NCBI RefSeq assembly: GCF_009811795.1
Contig: NZ_BLJE01000002.1
Span: 248,001 to 312,000 of the forward strand
Direction of reading: 5' to 3'
DNA: 64,000 bases
Source: Litoreibacter roseus
GTDB taxonomy: Bacteria > Pseudomonadota > Alphaproteobacteria > Rhodobacterales > Rhodobacteraceae
Shown: positions 18,552 through 26,893 of the stretch, piece after piece
Layout of the letters: every line of letters starts with the position of its first letter
Position numbering within the stretch: position 1 is the first letter of the stretch
Translations under genes and position numbers: made by a program
The notes under the pieces: generated by a model
Seen by the model: only the letters and a program-made list of their open reading frames with translations
Databases searched by the model: none
What the model was told of the DNA's origin: nothing

Positions 18552-19555
18552 TCCCCGCCGCAGATCTTGCGCACTGTCGCGCTGCGATCCGCACGGGATC
18601 CCGGTCTTTTTTCGCGGCCTCTCATCTTTTGCCGGCGCGGGTGCGTGATCCGGCCCTCGCGCTTTATACTTTTTGCCGGCTGGCAGATGATGCGGTCGAC
18701 TTGCACCGCGAAAAGGCGCAGGCTGTTGCCGCCTTACGGGATCGTCTCGAACTGGCTTACGCAAAGACCCCGCGTGATGCGCCCGCTGATCGTGCCTTTG
18801 CAGCGATGATTTCCGATCATGAGATGCCGCGGGAGTTGCCGGAAGCACTTTTGGAAGGCCTTGCGTGGGATGCTGCGGGGCGCGATTATGAAACGCTCAG
18901 CGATGTGCGGGCTTACTCTGCCCGCGTCGCCGCTGCGGTTGGCGCGATGATGACCGTACTGATGGGTGTGCGAGACGCGGATGCCTTGGCGCGGGCCTGT
19001 GATTTGGGCGTCGCGATGCAACTGACCAACATTGCCCGCGATGTGGGCGAGGACGCCGTGGAAGGCCGCCTCTACCTGCCGCGTCAGATGATGGAGGATG
19101 AAGGGCTCGATCCCGACGATTTCCTAGCTGCGCCGAAGCCTTCCGCTGCATTGGGTCGAGTGACGCGCCGATTGCTGAGAGAAGCGCAGCGTCTTTATCA
19201 TCGATCAGAGCCGGGGATCAGTGCGCTGCCTTTATCCTGTCGTCCAGGGATCTTTGCCGCGCGCCATATCTACGATGGCATCGGCCAACAGGTCAGACGC
19301 AATCAGTACGATAGCTTCAGTCAGCGCGCGCGCACGAACAAATGGCAAAAAACGGCATGGTTGATGCAGTCTGTTCTGCGCACGGGCGTAACCTGTGCGA
19401 TGCCGCAATCCGCTGTTCTCTTTGCTGCCCCTTTGCCTGAAGTCGAATTCTTGGTAACCGCCGCTGCCATTGATCAGGATCGTAGACAACCCCGGGCGGC
19501 TGCGGTGATCGATGTATTTGCCCAACTCGAAGCGCGAGATAGGTTAGGCGCATAA
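18548..19555 (+). CDS. crtB: Phytoene synthase
   Basis: Condenses two geranylgeranyl diphosphates into phytoene. The protein has 335 residues. Aspartate-rich sites are FCRLADDAVDLHREK (about residues 42-56) and TNIARDVGEDAVEGRLYLP (about 159-177), both binding Mg-diphosphate. The ATG overlaps the crtI stop (ATGA), so the pair is translationally coupled. tspO follows after 25 bp. Confidence 0.97.
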   Translation: MIPAADLAHCRAAIRTGSRSFFAASHLLPARVRDPALALYTFCRLADDAVDLHREKAQAVAALRDRLELAYAKTPRDAPADRAFAAMISDHEMPRELPEALLEGLAWDAAGRDYETLSDVRAYSARVAAAVGAMMTVLMGVRDADALARACDLGVAMQLTNIARDVGEDAVEGRLYLPRQMMEDEGLDPDDFLAAPKPSAALGRVTRRLLREAQRLYHRSEPGISALPLSCRPGIFAARHIYDGIGQQVRRNQYDSFSQRARTNKWQKTAWLMQSVLRTGVTCAMPQSAVLFAAPLPEVEFLVTAAAIDQDRRQPRAAAVIDVFAQLEARDRLGA

Positions 19556-19580
19556 GCATCGTCAATTTGCAGGATCACTG

Positions 19581-20048
19581 ATGGACTGGACGCTCTTCCT
19601 CATCTTCTTCGGGGCTTGCTGCGCTGCTGCGGCGACGGGCGCGCTATTTCAGCCGGGAGAGTGGTACGAGAGCCTCGACAAACCGAGCTGGACGCCGCCG
19701 GATTGGGTCTTTCCGGTGACGTGGACGATCCTTTACATCGCTATCGCTGTCGCAGCCGCGCGTGTTGCCAAGATGGAAGGGGCATATCTGGCGCTGGCCT
19801 TTTGGTCTCTGCAGATCGCTCTCAACACCCTCTGGACGCCGATTTTCTTTGGCTTGCGGCGTCTGAAGGCTGGGATGATTGTTATCGTGGCCCTATGGGT
19901 GGCGGTCGCCGGATGCCTCTGGACAATGATGCAGCTAGACACAATCGCAGCGCTGCTGTTTGCGCCCTATCTGGTCTGGGTCACCATCGCATCTGCGCTT
20001 AACTTTTCAGTGATGCAACGCAATCCGGACGTTGAGCCTATAACCTAG
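19581..20048 (+). CDS. tspO: TspO/MBR tryptophan-rich sensory protein
   Basis: A 155-residue membrane protein with five hydrophobic helices and many tryptophans. Conserved KPSWTPPDWVFPVTWTILY lies at about residues 34-52. TspO binds porphyrins and in Rhodobacter acts in oxygen-dependent control of photosynthesis genes; its place right after crtIB fits that role. An AGGA ribosome site lies 8 bp before the ATG. The stop overlaps the convergent crtC stop by four bases. Confidence 0.96.
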   Translation: MDWTLFLIFFGACCAAAATGALFQPGEWYESLDKPSWTPPDWVFPVTWTILYIAIAVAAARVAKMEGAYLALAFWSLQIALNTLWTPIFFGLRRLKAGMIVIVALWVAVAGCLWTMMQLDTIAALLFAPYLVWVTIASALNFSVMQRNPDVEPIT

Positions 20049-20959
20049 GTTGCCCAACGCGCGCGGCGTGGCACTTTTACCGCCAGCATTGGCTTGATCC
20101 AGCGCGATCCGAACCTGTTGAGATCCAGCGCCTCGTGAACGCCCTCGGACCGAAGTCCGTTTATGGTGGTTTGGACAACAGACCGGCAGTAAAACGGCGC
20201 ATCCAGCATCGACTTAACCTGAACAGGATGTGTGCCAGCGTCACCCCGTGTTTCGCGGCGTACGGTCCAGAGGGATCGCTGCATTTCCTGCTTCGGCGGT
20301 GCTTCGAACTGCTGGATTTGGCCCATCGCGTCAAATTTCAGCGCAACCGCCAGATCCGGCGATCCATCGCGTCGCGTGGCATCGTAAAAGCAGGCAGTCC
20401 CATCAGGCATCGGATAGCGACCCCACGTCCAGTAGCTGAAATCATCTTCAAGCGCCGCTGTACCAAAATTCGCATCGAAGTACCCATGGCCATGCCAGTT
20501 CCAGCCCGCTCGGCCCAGATCGACCTCGATGTCTGCCACCGGCGCAAAGGGCCGCCAAATGTGCCTGTCCGTTTTGTGTAGTGACACTTCTACGTCTGTC
20601 ACAGCTTTCGGATGTACCTTTATGGTCCCTCGAACCCGGTCAAGATGGGGTACACTGCGCTCATTAACGGCGATCGTTAGCGACGTACCATCCCAGTGAA
20701 AGGAACTTGGCCCAACTTCGAATGTGTCATCGCTTTGTGTCAGCGCAGATGATCCCCGGTCCGTCATGGTCCAACGGCCGCCAGCGCCATAAGTGGCGAC
20801 ATTAATGCAGCAGTGGTCTTGGGGTGATCGTCGTCCGCTCCAACGATACCAGGGCGAAAAGACCGATCCTATGAAGCCGATGATTGAGATGGCCCGTGTG
20901 CCATCTGCGCTGACCCCGTCGATGTACCACCATGCATAGCCGTCCGGCGCGACCTGGAT
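20045..20959 (-). CDS. crtC: Hydroxyneurosporene synthase (carotenoid 1,2-hydratase); start unresolved
   Basis: CrtC adds water across the C1-C2 double bond of neurosporene or lycopene. The conserved protein starts near APDGYAWWYIDGVSADG, followed by GFIGSVFSPWYRWSGRR, CCINVATYG and a C-terminal FGSRWIKPMLAVKVPRRAR. The frame stays open upstream to an ATG at 21259, but those first ~100 residues lie inside the conserved end of crtD in another frame and are not CrtC-like. Between that ATG and an internal Met in WTMTDRG there is no ATG, GTG, TTG or CTG. The 5' limit given here is a rare-type ATC codon just before the conserved region and is only a placeholder. Alternatives are coupling or frameshifting from crtD. 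The CrtC identity itself is secure. Confidence 0.85.
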   Translation of the reverse strand: MQVAPDGYAWWYIDGVSADGTRAISIIGFIGSVFSPWYRWSGRRSPQDHCCINVATYGAGGRWTMTDRGSSALTQSDDTFEVGPSSFHWDGTSLTIAVNERSVPHLDRVRGTIKVHPKAVTDVEVSLHKTDRHIWRPFAPVADIEVDLGRAGWNWHGHGYFDANFGTAALEDDFSYWTWGRYPMPDGTACFYDATRRDGSPDLAVALKFDAMGQIQQFEAPPKQEMQRSLWTVRRETRGDAGTHPVQVKSMLDAPFYCRSVVQTTINGLRSEGVHEALDLNRFGSRWIKPMLAVKVPRRARWAT

Positions 20960-22443
20960 GCTGAAGTTCGGTCCGCTAAGATCGCCTCTGCCGCGTGCTT
21001 GCCGGAGAGGGCCGCCATGGGGATACCCGCCCCCGGATGCGCCCCGCCCCCTGCCAGATAGAGCCCCGGTATTTTCGTCTGTGCGCGGGGCCGCTTCATC
21101 GCGGCCAACAGTCCGTGCGGGCTTCGACCGTAGAGTGCGCCCGCGGAGCCCGGAAACAAGTCCGCGAAGTCTGTCGGTGTCGTCAGAGACTTCAGGGTCG
21201 GTGTTGTCTCGAAGGTCAGCCCCATTCTGGACAGCCTCTCGAAGGTTTGAGTCTGACATTGCGCTGCCTCCTCCTGATAGGTTGCACTTTGGGCTGGCGG
21301 GCCATTCATGATGATTTCGAACCGCTCGGCGCCGCCCGTTGGTTGCGCGCTGTCATTGCGATCCTGCGCGCAGACATAAAGCGTTGCGTCGGACGGCACC
21401 TGTCCTTGGGCAAGATCGCCAAACTCGGTCTCAGGGTTATCTGCAAAGAATAAATTGTGATGGACCAGATTGGCCCCTCTTGGTTTTGCGGCGAAGGACC
21501 AGACAAAGGCCGAAAGGCTACGTGGTTCTACGTGTGATTTTGAGACAGCGCCGCCCACGTTCTGCCCAAGCATCCCGTGGGACAGAGCCCTGGGGTCCCC
21601 GTTGAAGACGACCTTCTCTGTCAGAATATGACTGCCGTCATCAGTGATCACGCCCGTAACGCCGTGGCCATCAGTTTGGATACGCGCGACGCCTTGGTTC
21701 AAGGTGATGGTTCCGCCGGCCTTCTCGATCAGCCCAGCGAGGGCGGCAGCAAGCGTGTGCATCCCCCCTTTGAGCGACCAGACACCAGCCTGCTCCGCAC
21801 TCCAGATAAGGGACAAAAGAGCAGGCGATGCGTAGGGAGAGCCGCCGACATATGTCGCATATCGCCCAAACAGCTGCCGCAGGCGTGGATCACCAAATGT
21901 ATTCGACAAAGACGCGGCCAGACTACGCAGCGGGTCCATCTTCGGGATCACATGTGGCTGGCTCATGACCTTCAAGGTCAAGTCCATTTGGCGGGGCGAT
22001 GCTGCCTGCATCATCGGCTCGTCGAATGCGTCAAAGAGGATTTTGGTTCGCTCTGAAAATCTAAGGAACGCATCAGCTTCGCGCTTACCGGCAAAGCTCT
22101 CTACAGCGGCTGCACTTTTGGCCGTGTCGTAATAGAGATCAAGCGCGCTTCCGTCTGACCAAGCGTGGCGTGCCAAAATGTCGTGTTGGATGAGATCGAC
22201 GGTGCTTTCCAGCGTGGTGCCTGCATTTTCCAAAAGATCGTCAAAGACATGGCGCATCGTCATCACTGTCGGTCCAGCGTCGACCGGCCCGACCTCTGAC
22301 GGAACAGTGCGCATCTTGCCCCCGACGGCAGCGTGACGCTCAAGAACCAGAACATTTTCGCCTGCAACGGCCAATCGAAGGGCTGCCGCAAGACCGCCAA
22401 TGCCTGCGCCAATCACGACGATCTGTTCCGCCTTCTGTCCCAC
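20869..22443 (-). CDS. crtD: Methoxyneurosporene (hydroxyneurosporene) 3,4-desaturase
   Basis: CrtD is an FAD-dependent desaturase related to CrtI that introduces the 3,4 double bond in the spheroidene branch. The protein has 524 residues. The start is GTG with AGAGGA 7 bp upstream. The FAD motif VVIGAGIGGLAAALRL lies at about residues 9-24 and the signature LYLAGGGAHPGAGIPMAALS lies near residue 470. The last ~30 residues (Ser/Arg/Thr-rich) run through the beginning of crtC in another frame and make the protein longer than the ~495 residues usual in Rhodobacter. crtD and crtC form one minus-strand unit divergent from crtE. Confidence 0.95.
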   Translation of the reverse strand: MGQKAEQIVVIGAGIGGLAAALRLAVAGENVLVLERHAAVGGKMRTVPSEVGPVDAGPTVMTMRHVFDDLLENAGTTLESTVDLIQHDILARHAWSDGSALDLYYDTAKSAAAVESFAGKREADAFLRFSERTKILFDAFDEPMMQAASPRQMDLTLKVMSQPHVIPKMDPLRSLAASLSNTFGDPRLRQLFGRYATYVGGSPYASPALLSLIWSAEQAGVWSLKGGMHTLAAALAGLIEKAGGTITLNQGVARIQTDGHGVTGVITDDGSHILTEKVVFNGDPRALSHGMLGQNVGGAVSKSHVEPRSLSAFVWSFAAKPRGANLVHHNLFFADNPETEFGDLAQGQVPSDATLYVCAQDRNDSAQPTGGAERFEIIMNGPPAQSATYQEEAAQCQTQTFERLSRMGLTFETTPTLKSLTTPTDFADLFPGSAGALYGRSPHGLLAAMKRPRAQTKIPGLYLAGGGAHPGAGIPMAALSGKHAAEAILADRTSASRSRRTAMHGGTSTGSAQMAHGPSQSSAS

Positions 22444-22492
22444 GCCAATCCTCTGCTGTGTGCCACGCTTATGTTGACAGCTTTCGGACAGC

Positions 22493-22510
22493 TGTCCACT
22501 ATAACTTACA
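22493..22510. promoter_or_regulatory. PpsR/CrtJ operator between crtD and crtE
   Basis: TGTCCACTATAACTTACA matches TGT-N12-ACA. It partly overlaps a perfect GGACAGCTGTCC palindrome and follows a TTGACA hexamer (22474-22479), so it could block promoters of both crtD-crtC and crtE-crtF. Confidence 0.8.
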
Positions 22511-22547
22511 CTATGACTGTAATCAAAAGCGGACAGAGGGGTGGGCG

Positions 22548-23429
22548 ATGCCTTTTACCAAACGGATAGATGCGGCCGTTATAAGATCCCTTCGTACAGC
22601 GCAAGCTGGTGCCGCACCGCCCAAACTCGCCGCAGCGCTCGAGCACGCTGTGCTGCCCGGTGGCGCACGCATTCGTCCGCAGATTTGTATGTCCGTGGCG
22701 AAGGCTTGCGGGGATGACCAACCTCAAATTGCAGATGCCGCAGCTGCAGCGATTGAATTGATCCACTGCGCAAGCTTGGTGCATGATGATCTGCCTTGCT
22801 TCGACGATGCGGGGTTCCGGCGCGGAAAGCCAAGCGTTCATGTCGCCTATGGTGAGCCGCTTGCTGTTCTCGCGGGTGATAGCCTTATCATATTGGCTTT
22901 TGAGACGCTGGCGCGTCAGGCACATCATGACTGCCAGCGCACGGCCCAGTTGATCCTATCGCTTACCCAATCCACTGGAATGCCCAATGGGATCTGCGCC
23001 GGGCAAGCCTGGGAGAGTGAGCCCGAAGTAAACCTGTCTGCATATCACCGCGCAAAGACCGGCGCGCTGTTTGTCGCTGCGTCCCGCATGGGTGCAATCG
23101 CGGCGGGTCATGACCCCGAACCATGGACCGAGCTTGGCGCCCGCATTGGTGAGGCCTTTCAGGTCGCCGATGATTTGCGTGATGTGCTTTACGATGAAGA
23201 GACGCTTGGAAAGCCCGTAGGTCAGGATGAAATTCACACGCGACCAAATGCTGTGTCAGAGCTTGGCGTGCGCGGTGCGATTCGAAGGCTCAAGGACATC
23301 CTCGGTGGTGCCATTGCGTCCATCCCCTCGTGCGAAGGCGAGGCAGAGCTGGCCGAAGTTGTGCGCAAAACCGCCGAGCGTCTGACGCCTGTTTCGGTCA
23401 AGCGCAGCGGCGCCGCCCACGCGGTATAG
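22548..23429 (+). CDS. crtE: Geranylgeranyl diphosphate synthase
   Basis: Makes geranylgeranyl diphosphate for carotenoids and for the bacteriochlorophyll tail. The protein has 293 residues. The first aspartate-rich motif HDDLPCFDDAGFRRGKP (about residues 80-96) and the second motif DDLRDVLYDEETLGKP are intact. The ATG chosen has GAGGGG 8 bp upstream; an in-frame ATG 30 codons earlier lies in the promoter and PpsR site region and is rejected. crtF follows after 3 bp. Confidence 0.96.
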   Translation: MPFTKRIDAAVIRSLRTAQAGAAPPKLAAALEHAVLPGGARIRPQICMSVAKACGDDQPQIADAAAAAIELIHCASLVHDDLPCFDDAGFRRGKPSVHVAYGEPLAVLAGDSLIILAFETLARQAHHDCQRTAQLILSLTQSTGMPNGICAGQAWESEPEVNLSAYHRAKTGALFVAASRMGAIAAGHDPEPWTELGARIGEAFQVADDLRDVLYDEETLGKPVGQDEIHTRPNAVSELGVRGAIRRLKDILGGAIASIPSCEGEAELAEVVRKTAERLTPVSVKRSGAAHAV

Positions 23430-23432
23430 ATT

Positions 23433-24557
23433 GTGGCGGCCGTTGATCCAGGCAACGCGGTTCGACCCGGCGTTTTGGAGCGCCTTCAAAACTGGATGAT
23501 GTCGCTGGTCGCACGACCTGGGTTTCAAGCTTGGGCGTCGCAGAACAGAATGACACGCCATCTTGCCGCGAAAGACGGCGCGCGGCTCTTTGATCTGGTT
23601 TCGGGCTTTGCCTATACGCAAGTTCTTCTTGCGGCGGTTGAATTAGACCTCCTTGCGATCCTGAAAGCCGGGCCTTTGAGCTTGGATCAAGTCTCGCAGC
23701 GGATCGGTGTGCCCCGTAAAAACGCAGAGATTCTTCTGAATGCGGCAGCCGCGCTTGATCTGATCAAAAAGCAGCGTGATGGCCGATATCGTCTGGCGCG
23801 CTTAGGCGCGGCCACCCTTGGTGTCCCCGGTTTGGAGCAGATGATCCTTCATCACCGCATGTTCTATGATGATCTTAGCGATCCGGTCGCCCTGCTCCGC
23901 GGAGAGACCAGGCCGCAACTGGCAGAGTTCTGGCCTTACGTAAAAGGTGAGGCCGGACGCGATATCCCGCCAGAGACTGCTGCGACCTATTCAAATCTCA
24001 TGTCAGAGAGCCAATCCCTCGTTGCAGCGGAAACGCTCGCGACCGTCAAACTTGATGATGTATGCCATTTGCTCGACATCGGCGGCGGCACTGGCGCGTT
24101 CATGACGAAAGTGCTCGCGCAGTATCCGAAGATGAACGGCACCGTGATGGACTTGCCGTCCGTTGTTCAAAATGCAGTCTCAGCTGAACCTCGGATGAAT
24201 TTCCAACCCGGTAGTTTTCTTGAACCTATCGATACCAGCGCAGACGCCATCAGCCTGATCCGCGTACTCTACGATCATTCTGATGAAACGGTTCAGAGCT
24301 TGCTGACAAACATCTACGACACGCTTCCAAGCGGCGGGCTATTGCTTATTTCTGAGCCGATGTCCGGTGGTGCGACGCCCCAGCGAGCGGGCGATGTCTA
24401 CTTCCCTTTATATACGCTTTGCATGGTCACGGGGCGAACCCGGTCTGCCGATCAAATCTCAGATCTGCTGTCAATTGCCGGATTTTGCGACATCAAAATA
24501 CATGCTGCACACCGCCCCTACGTCACATGCTGCGTGACATGCCGGAAGGCTGTCTAG
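23433..24557 (+). CDS. crtF: Hydroxyneurosporene/demethylspheroidene O-methyltransferase
   Basis: CrtF methylates the C1 hydroxyl of carotenoids with SAM, the last step of spheroidene formation. The protein has 374 residues with a GTG start 3 bp after crtE. A dimerisation/winged-helix N-terminal half is followed by a Rossmann methyltransferase domain with LLDIGGGTGAFMTKVLAQYP (about residues 212-231) and DLPSVVQ. Cysteines cluster at the C-terminus (CCVTCRKAV). The bchC promoter lies just downstream, so crtEF can read through into bchCXYZ-puf as the classical superoperon. Confidence 0.95.
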   Translation: MAAVDPGNAVRPGVLERLQNWMMSLVARPGFQAWASQNRMTRHLAAKDGARLFDLVSGFAYTQVLLAAVELDLLAILKAGPLSLDQVSQRIGVPRKNAEILLNAAAALDLIKKQRDGRYRLARLGAATLGVPGLEQMILHHRMFYDDLSDPVALLRGETRPQLAEFWPYVKGEAGRDIPPETAATYSNLMSESQSLVAAETLATVKLDDVCHLLDIGGGTGAFMTKVLAQYPKMNGTVMDLPSVVQNAVSAEPRMNFQPGSFLEPIDTSADAISLIRVLYDHSDETVQSLLTNIYDTLPSGGLLLISEPMSGGATPQRAGDVYFPLYTLCMVTGRTRSADQISDLLSIAGFCDIKIHAAHRPYVTCCVTCRKAV

Positions 24558-24575
24558 CATGTTGGACATATTTGC

Positions 24576-24593
24576 TGTCCAAAAGAATTGACA
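24576..24593. promoter_or_regulatory. PpsR/CrtJ operator 1 at bchC promoter
   Basis: TGTCCAAAAGAATTGACA matches TGT-N12-ACA. Its right half overlaps a TTGACA -35 hexamer (24588-24593). Confidence 0.85.
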
Positions 24594-24601
24594 ATCAGTT
24601 C

Positions 24602-24619
24602 TGTCAACTTAAACTGACA
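24602..24619. promoter_or_regulatory. PpsR/CrtJ operator 2 at bchC promoter
   Basis: TGTCAACTTAAACTGACA matches TGT-N12-ACA and TGTC-N10-GACA. It lies exactly 8 bp from operator 1, the spacing established for cooperative CrtJ binding at R. capsulatus bchC, and overlaps a candidate -10 (TAAACT, 16 bp from the TTGACA). Confidence 0.87.
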
Positions 24620-24687
24620 CATAAGACTCAAAAGTCATCAATGCGAGCCAAAAGGCTTCCAAATTAGCCGACACGGGGAGAAAATTT

Positions 24688-25629
24688 GTGCAAACGACCG
24701 CCGTTCTTCTTTCCGGGCCCAAGGATCTCAGCTTGGATTCCATTGAATTGAATGCGCCTGCGGATGGCGATGTGGTGATTGATATCACGCATTCCGGAAT
24801 TTCTACCGGTACCGAAAAACTCTTCTGGACCGGTGAGATGCCGCCATTTCCCGGTATGGGATATCCGCTGGTGCCGGGATATGAGGCCGCCGGTGAGATC
24901 ATGCAGGCGCCCGCTGAAAGTGGATTCAAAGTTGGCGACCGAGTTTTTGTACCCGGCGCGAATTGCTTCGGCAACGTGAAGGGCCTGTTTGGCGGCGCAT
25001 CCCGCCGTATTGTCACACAGGCAGAGCGGGCCATTCGGATCGATCCGGAGCTAAAGGCCGAGGGCGCGCTTCTGGCGCTGGCTGCCACGGCACGTCATGC
25101 GATGGCCGGTCTTGATAAAGCGCTTCCCGATCTGATTGTCGGGCACGGCACTTTGGGGCGCTTGCTGGCGCGGCTCACAATCGCCGCTGGTGGGCCGCCG
25201 CCAACCGTATGGGAAATCGATCCGGACCGGCAAGTGAGTGATGGCAGCTATCCGGTGATCAATCCCGAGGCAGACGACAAGCGCGACTATGACTGCATCT
25301 ATGACGCCTCTGGCAACGGCGGTCTGCTCAATGAGCTGATTTCCCGTATTTGCAAAGGGGGCGAGATCGTCCTTGTAGGTTTCTACGCCGAGCCTTTGTC
25401 ATTCGCATTTCCACCCGCGTTCATGCGGGAAGCTCGGCTGCGTGTTGCGTCCGAATGGACCGCTGAAGATATGGTCGCAACCCGCCAGCTGATTGAATGC
25501 AACGCCCTCTCCTTAGATGGGCTAATCACACATCGCGCCAGCGCCGTGCGTGCAGAAAGCGCTTATCAGCAAGCCTTCGAAGATCCGGCCTGCCTGAAAA
25601 TGATACTCGACTGGAGGGATGTCGCGTGA
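24688..25629 (+). CDS. bchC: 2-desacetyl-2-hydroxyethyl bacteriochlorophyllide a dehydrogenase
   Basis: BchC oxidises the 3-hydroxyethyl side chain to the acetyl group of bacteriochlorophyllide a. The protein has 313 residues, from a GTG preceded by GGGGAGA, and belongs to the medium-chain dehydrogenase-like family. It opens [20 protein letters not shown] and has a nucleotide-binding-like segment [15 protein letters not shown] (about residues 148-162). The stop overlaps the bchX start (GTGA). It is the first gene of the bchCXYZ-puf run under two PpsR operators. Confidence 0.95.
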   Translation: MQTTAVLLSGPKDLSLDSIELNAPADGDVVIDITHSGISTGTEKLFWTGEMPPFPGMGYPLVPGYEAAGEIMQAPAESGFKVGDRVFVPGANCFGNVKGLFGGASRRIVTQAERAIRIDPELKAEGALLALAATARHAMAGLDKALPDLIVGHGTLGRLLARLTIAAGGPPPTVWEIDPDRQVSDGSYPVINPEADDKRDYDCIYDASGNGGLLNELISRICKGGEIVLVGFYAEPLSFAFPPAFMREARLRVASEWTAEDMVATRQLIECNALSLDGLITHRASAVRAESAYQQAFEDPACLKMILDWRDVA

Positions 25630-26627
25630 AAGACGAAGTGCCAAATCTGAAAGACTTCGATCAACGCCTGCGCGACGAAGCGCACGAAGACCTGGCGGAC
25701 GTCATTGCAGAAGAGCCGACTTCCAAAACGCAGATCATCGCGATCTACGGTAAAGGTGGGATCGGAAAATCGTTCACGCTCGCAAACCTCAGTCACATGA
25801 TGGCGGAGCAGGGCAAACGGGTCCTGCTCATCGGCTGCGATCCGAAGTCTGACACGACCAGCTTACTGTTTGGCGGCAAGGCCTGCCCTACGATCATCGA
25901 GACCTCCACCAAAAAGAAACTCGCCGGAGAAGAGGTCAAGATCGGCGATGTCTGCTTCAAGCGTGGTGGCGTCTTTGCAATGGAGCTTGGCGGACCCGAA
26001 GTGGGTCGTGGGTGTGGTGGTCGCGGGATCATCCACGGGTTTGAGCTTCTTGAAAAGCTCGGTTTCCACGACTGGGATTTTGACTATGTGCTGCTCGATT
26101 TTCTGGGCGACGTGGTTTGTGGAGGATTTGGCCTGCCGATCGCACGCGACATGGCACAAAAGGTCATTCTCGTTGGTTCGAACGACCTCCAGTCTCTCTA
26201 TGTGGCCAATAACGTTTGTTCCGCGGTGGAATACTTCCGCAAGCTCGGGGGTAATGTCGGCGTCGCGGGTCTGGTCATCAACAAGGATGACGGGAGCGGT
26301 GAGGCTCAGAAATTTGCCGATGCGGTCGATATCCCCGTTCTGGCTTCCATACCGCAGGACGATGATCTGCGTAAGAAATCCGCCAACTATCAAATTGTCG
26401 GTACGTCCAAATCTCAGTGGGGTGCACTCTTCGCAGCCCTTGGGGACAATGTCGCCGAAGCACCGCCCGTTCGTCCGGCGCCGCTGGATCAGGACGGCTT
26501 GCTGGCCCTTTTCGACAGTAAAGACACGGGCGGCGACTTTGTGCTGCAGCCCGCGACAGATGAAGACATGCGCGGGAAGAACGCCAAGCCGGTCGAAAGT
26601 CTCGAGGTGATCTATGACCACGTCTGA
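25626..26627 (+). CDS. bchX: Chlorophyllide a reductase iron protein BchX
   Basis: BchX is the ATP-driven Fe-protein-like reductase that feeds electrons to BchYZ to reduce chlorophyllide ring B. The protein has 333 residues from a GTG overlapping the bchC stop. The P-loop [17 protein letters not shown] lies at about residues 39-55 with the [10 protein letters not shown] switch. The 4Fe-4S ligands are expected in GRGCGGRG and in the DVVCGGFG motif. The N-terminal ~35 residues are an acidic extension. Its 3' end overlaps a small ORF by 14 bp. Confidence 0.97.
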   Translation: MKDEVPNLKDFDQRLRDEAHEDLADVIAEEPTSKTQIIAIYGKGGIGKSFTLANLSHMMAEQGKRVLLIGCDPKSDTTSLLFGGKACPTIIETSTKKKLAGEEVKIGDVCFKRGGVFAMELGGPEVGRGCGGRGIIHGFELLEKLGFHDWDFDYVLLDFLGDVVCGGFGLPIARDMAQKVILVGSNDLQSLYVANNVCSAVEYFRKLGGNVGVAGLVINKDDGSGEAQKFADAVDIPVLASIPQDDDLRKKSANYQIVGTSKSQWGALFAALGDNVAEAPPVRPAPLDQDGLLALFDSKDTGGDFVLQPATDEDMRGKNAKPVESLEVIYDHV

Positions 26628-26793
26628 GATGAAACTGGTGATGCGTGAAATGCTCGAGGAGCTTGAAAGGCAACGTGCGGAGGCCGTTCGGCAAGCGAAA
26701 CGCTGCAAAGATATGGAGAAAACATATCAGCGCATGCGAGACGATGCCGAACAGCTTTATCGCGCAAGCTTGGGGAACCGGACCGATGTTTGA
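26614..26793 (+). CDS. Small charged helical protein between bchX and bchY
   Basis: A 59-codon ORF opening [20 protein letters not shown], with 13 basic and 12 acidic residues and no helix breakers until its last few residues. This predicts a single amphipathic or coiled-coil helix. The start overlaps the end of bchX by 14 bp and has a good GAGG ribosome site 6-7 bp upstream; the stop overlaps the next small ORF by eight bases. I do not recognise a family. Linked starts and stops (bchC-bchX-this-next-bchY all overlap) argue for translation. It could be an assembly or regulatory partner of chlorophyllide a reductase (inference only). With the next ORF it could also be one gene split by a +1 shift at GTT-TGA. 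Confidence 0.6.
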   Translation: MTTSEMKLVMREMLEELERQRAEAVRQAKRCKDMEKTYQRMRDDAEQLYRASLGNRTDV

Positions 26794-26893
26794 TCTCGAA
26801 GAACTCGCCCAGTGGGACGAAGGATTGTCAGCGCTTGATACGGATACGCCGGAGATGGATGACGACGTCTCTGAAGATGGGGCGGACGATTGA
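26786..26893 (+). CDS. 35-residue hyperacidic peptide between bchX and bchY
   Basis: An ORF of 35 codons starting MFDLEELAQWDEG. It has 15 Asp/Glu and no Lys, Arg or His, so net charge is about -15. The ATG lies inside the end of the upstream 59-codon ORF, with GGGGA 10 bp before it. The stop TGA shares bases with the bchY TTG start. No known family comes to mind. It may be translated to couple bchY, or act as an acidic partner of the basic/acidic helix encoded upstream, or form the C-terminus of that protein if a +1 frameshift occurs at its GTT-TGA end. Confidence 0.55.
   Translation: MFDLEELAQWDEGLSALDTDTPEMDDDVSEDGADD

Noticed and set aside
22457-22490. Additional PpsR-like half-sites (TGTTGACAGCTTTCGGACA and nearby)
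   Set aside because: TGT to ACA spacing is 13, not 12, so it was not counted as an operator.
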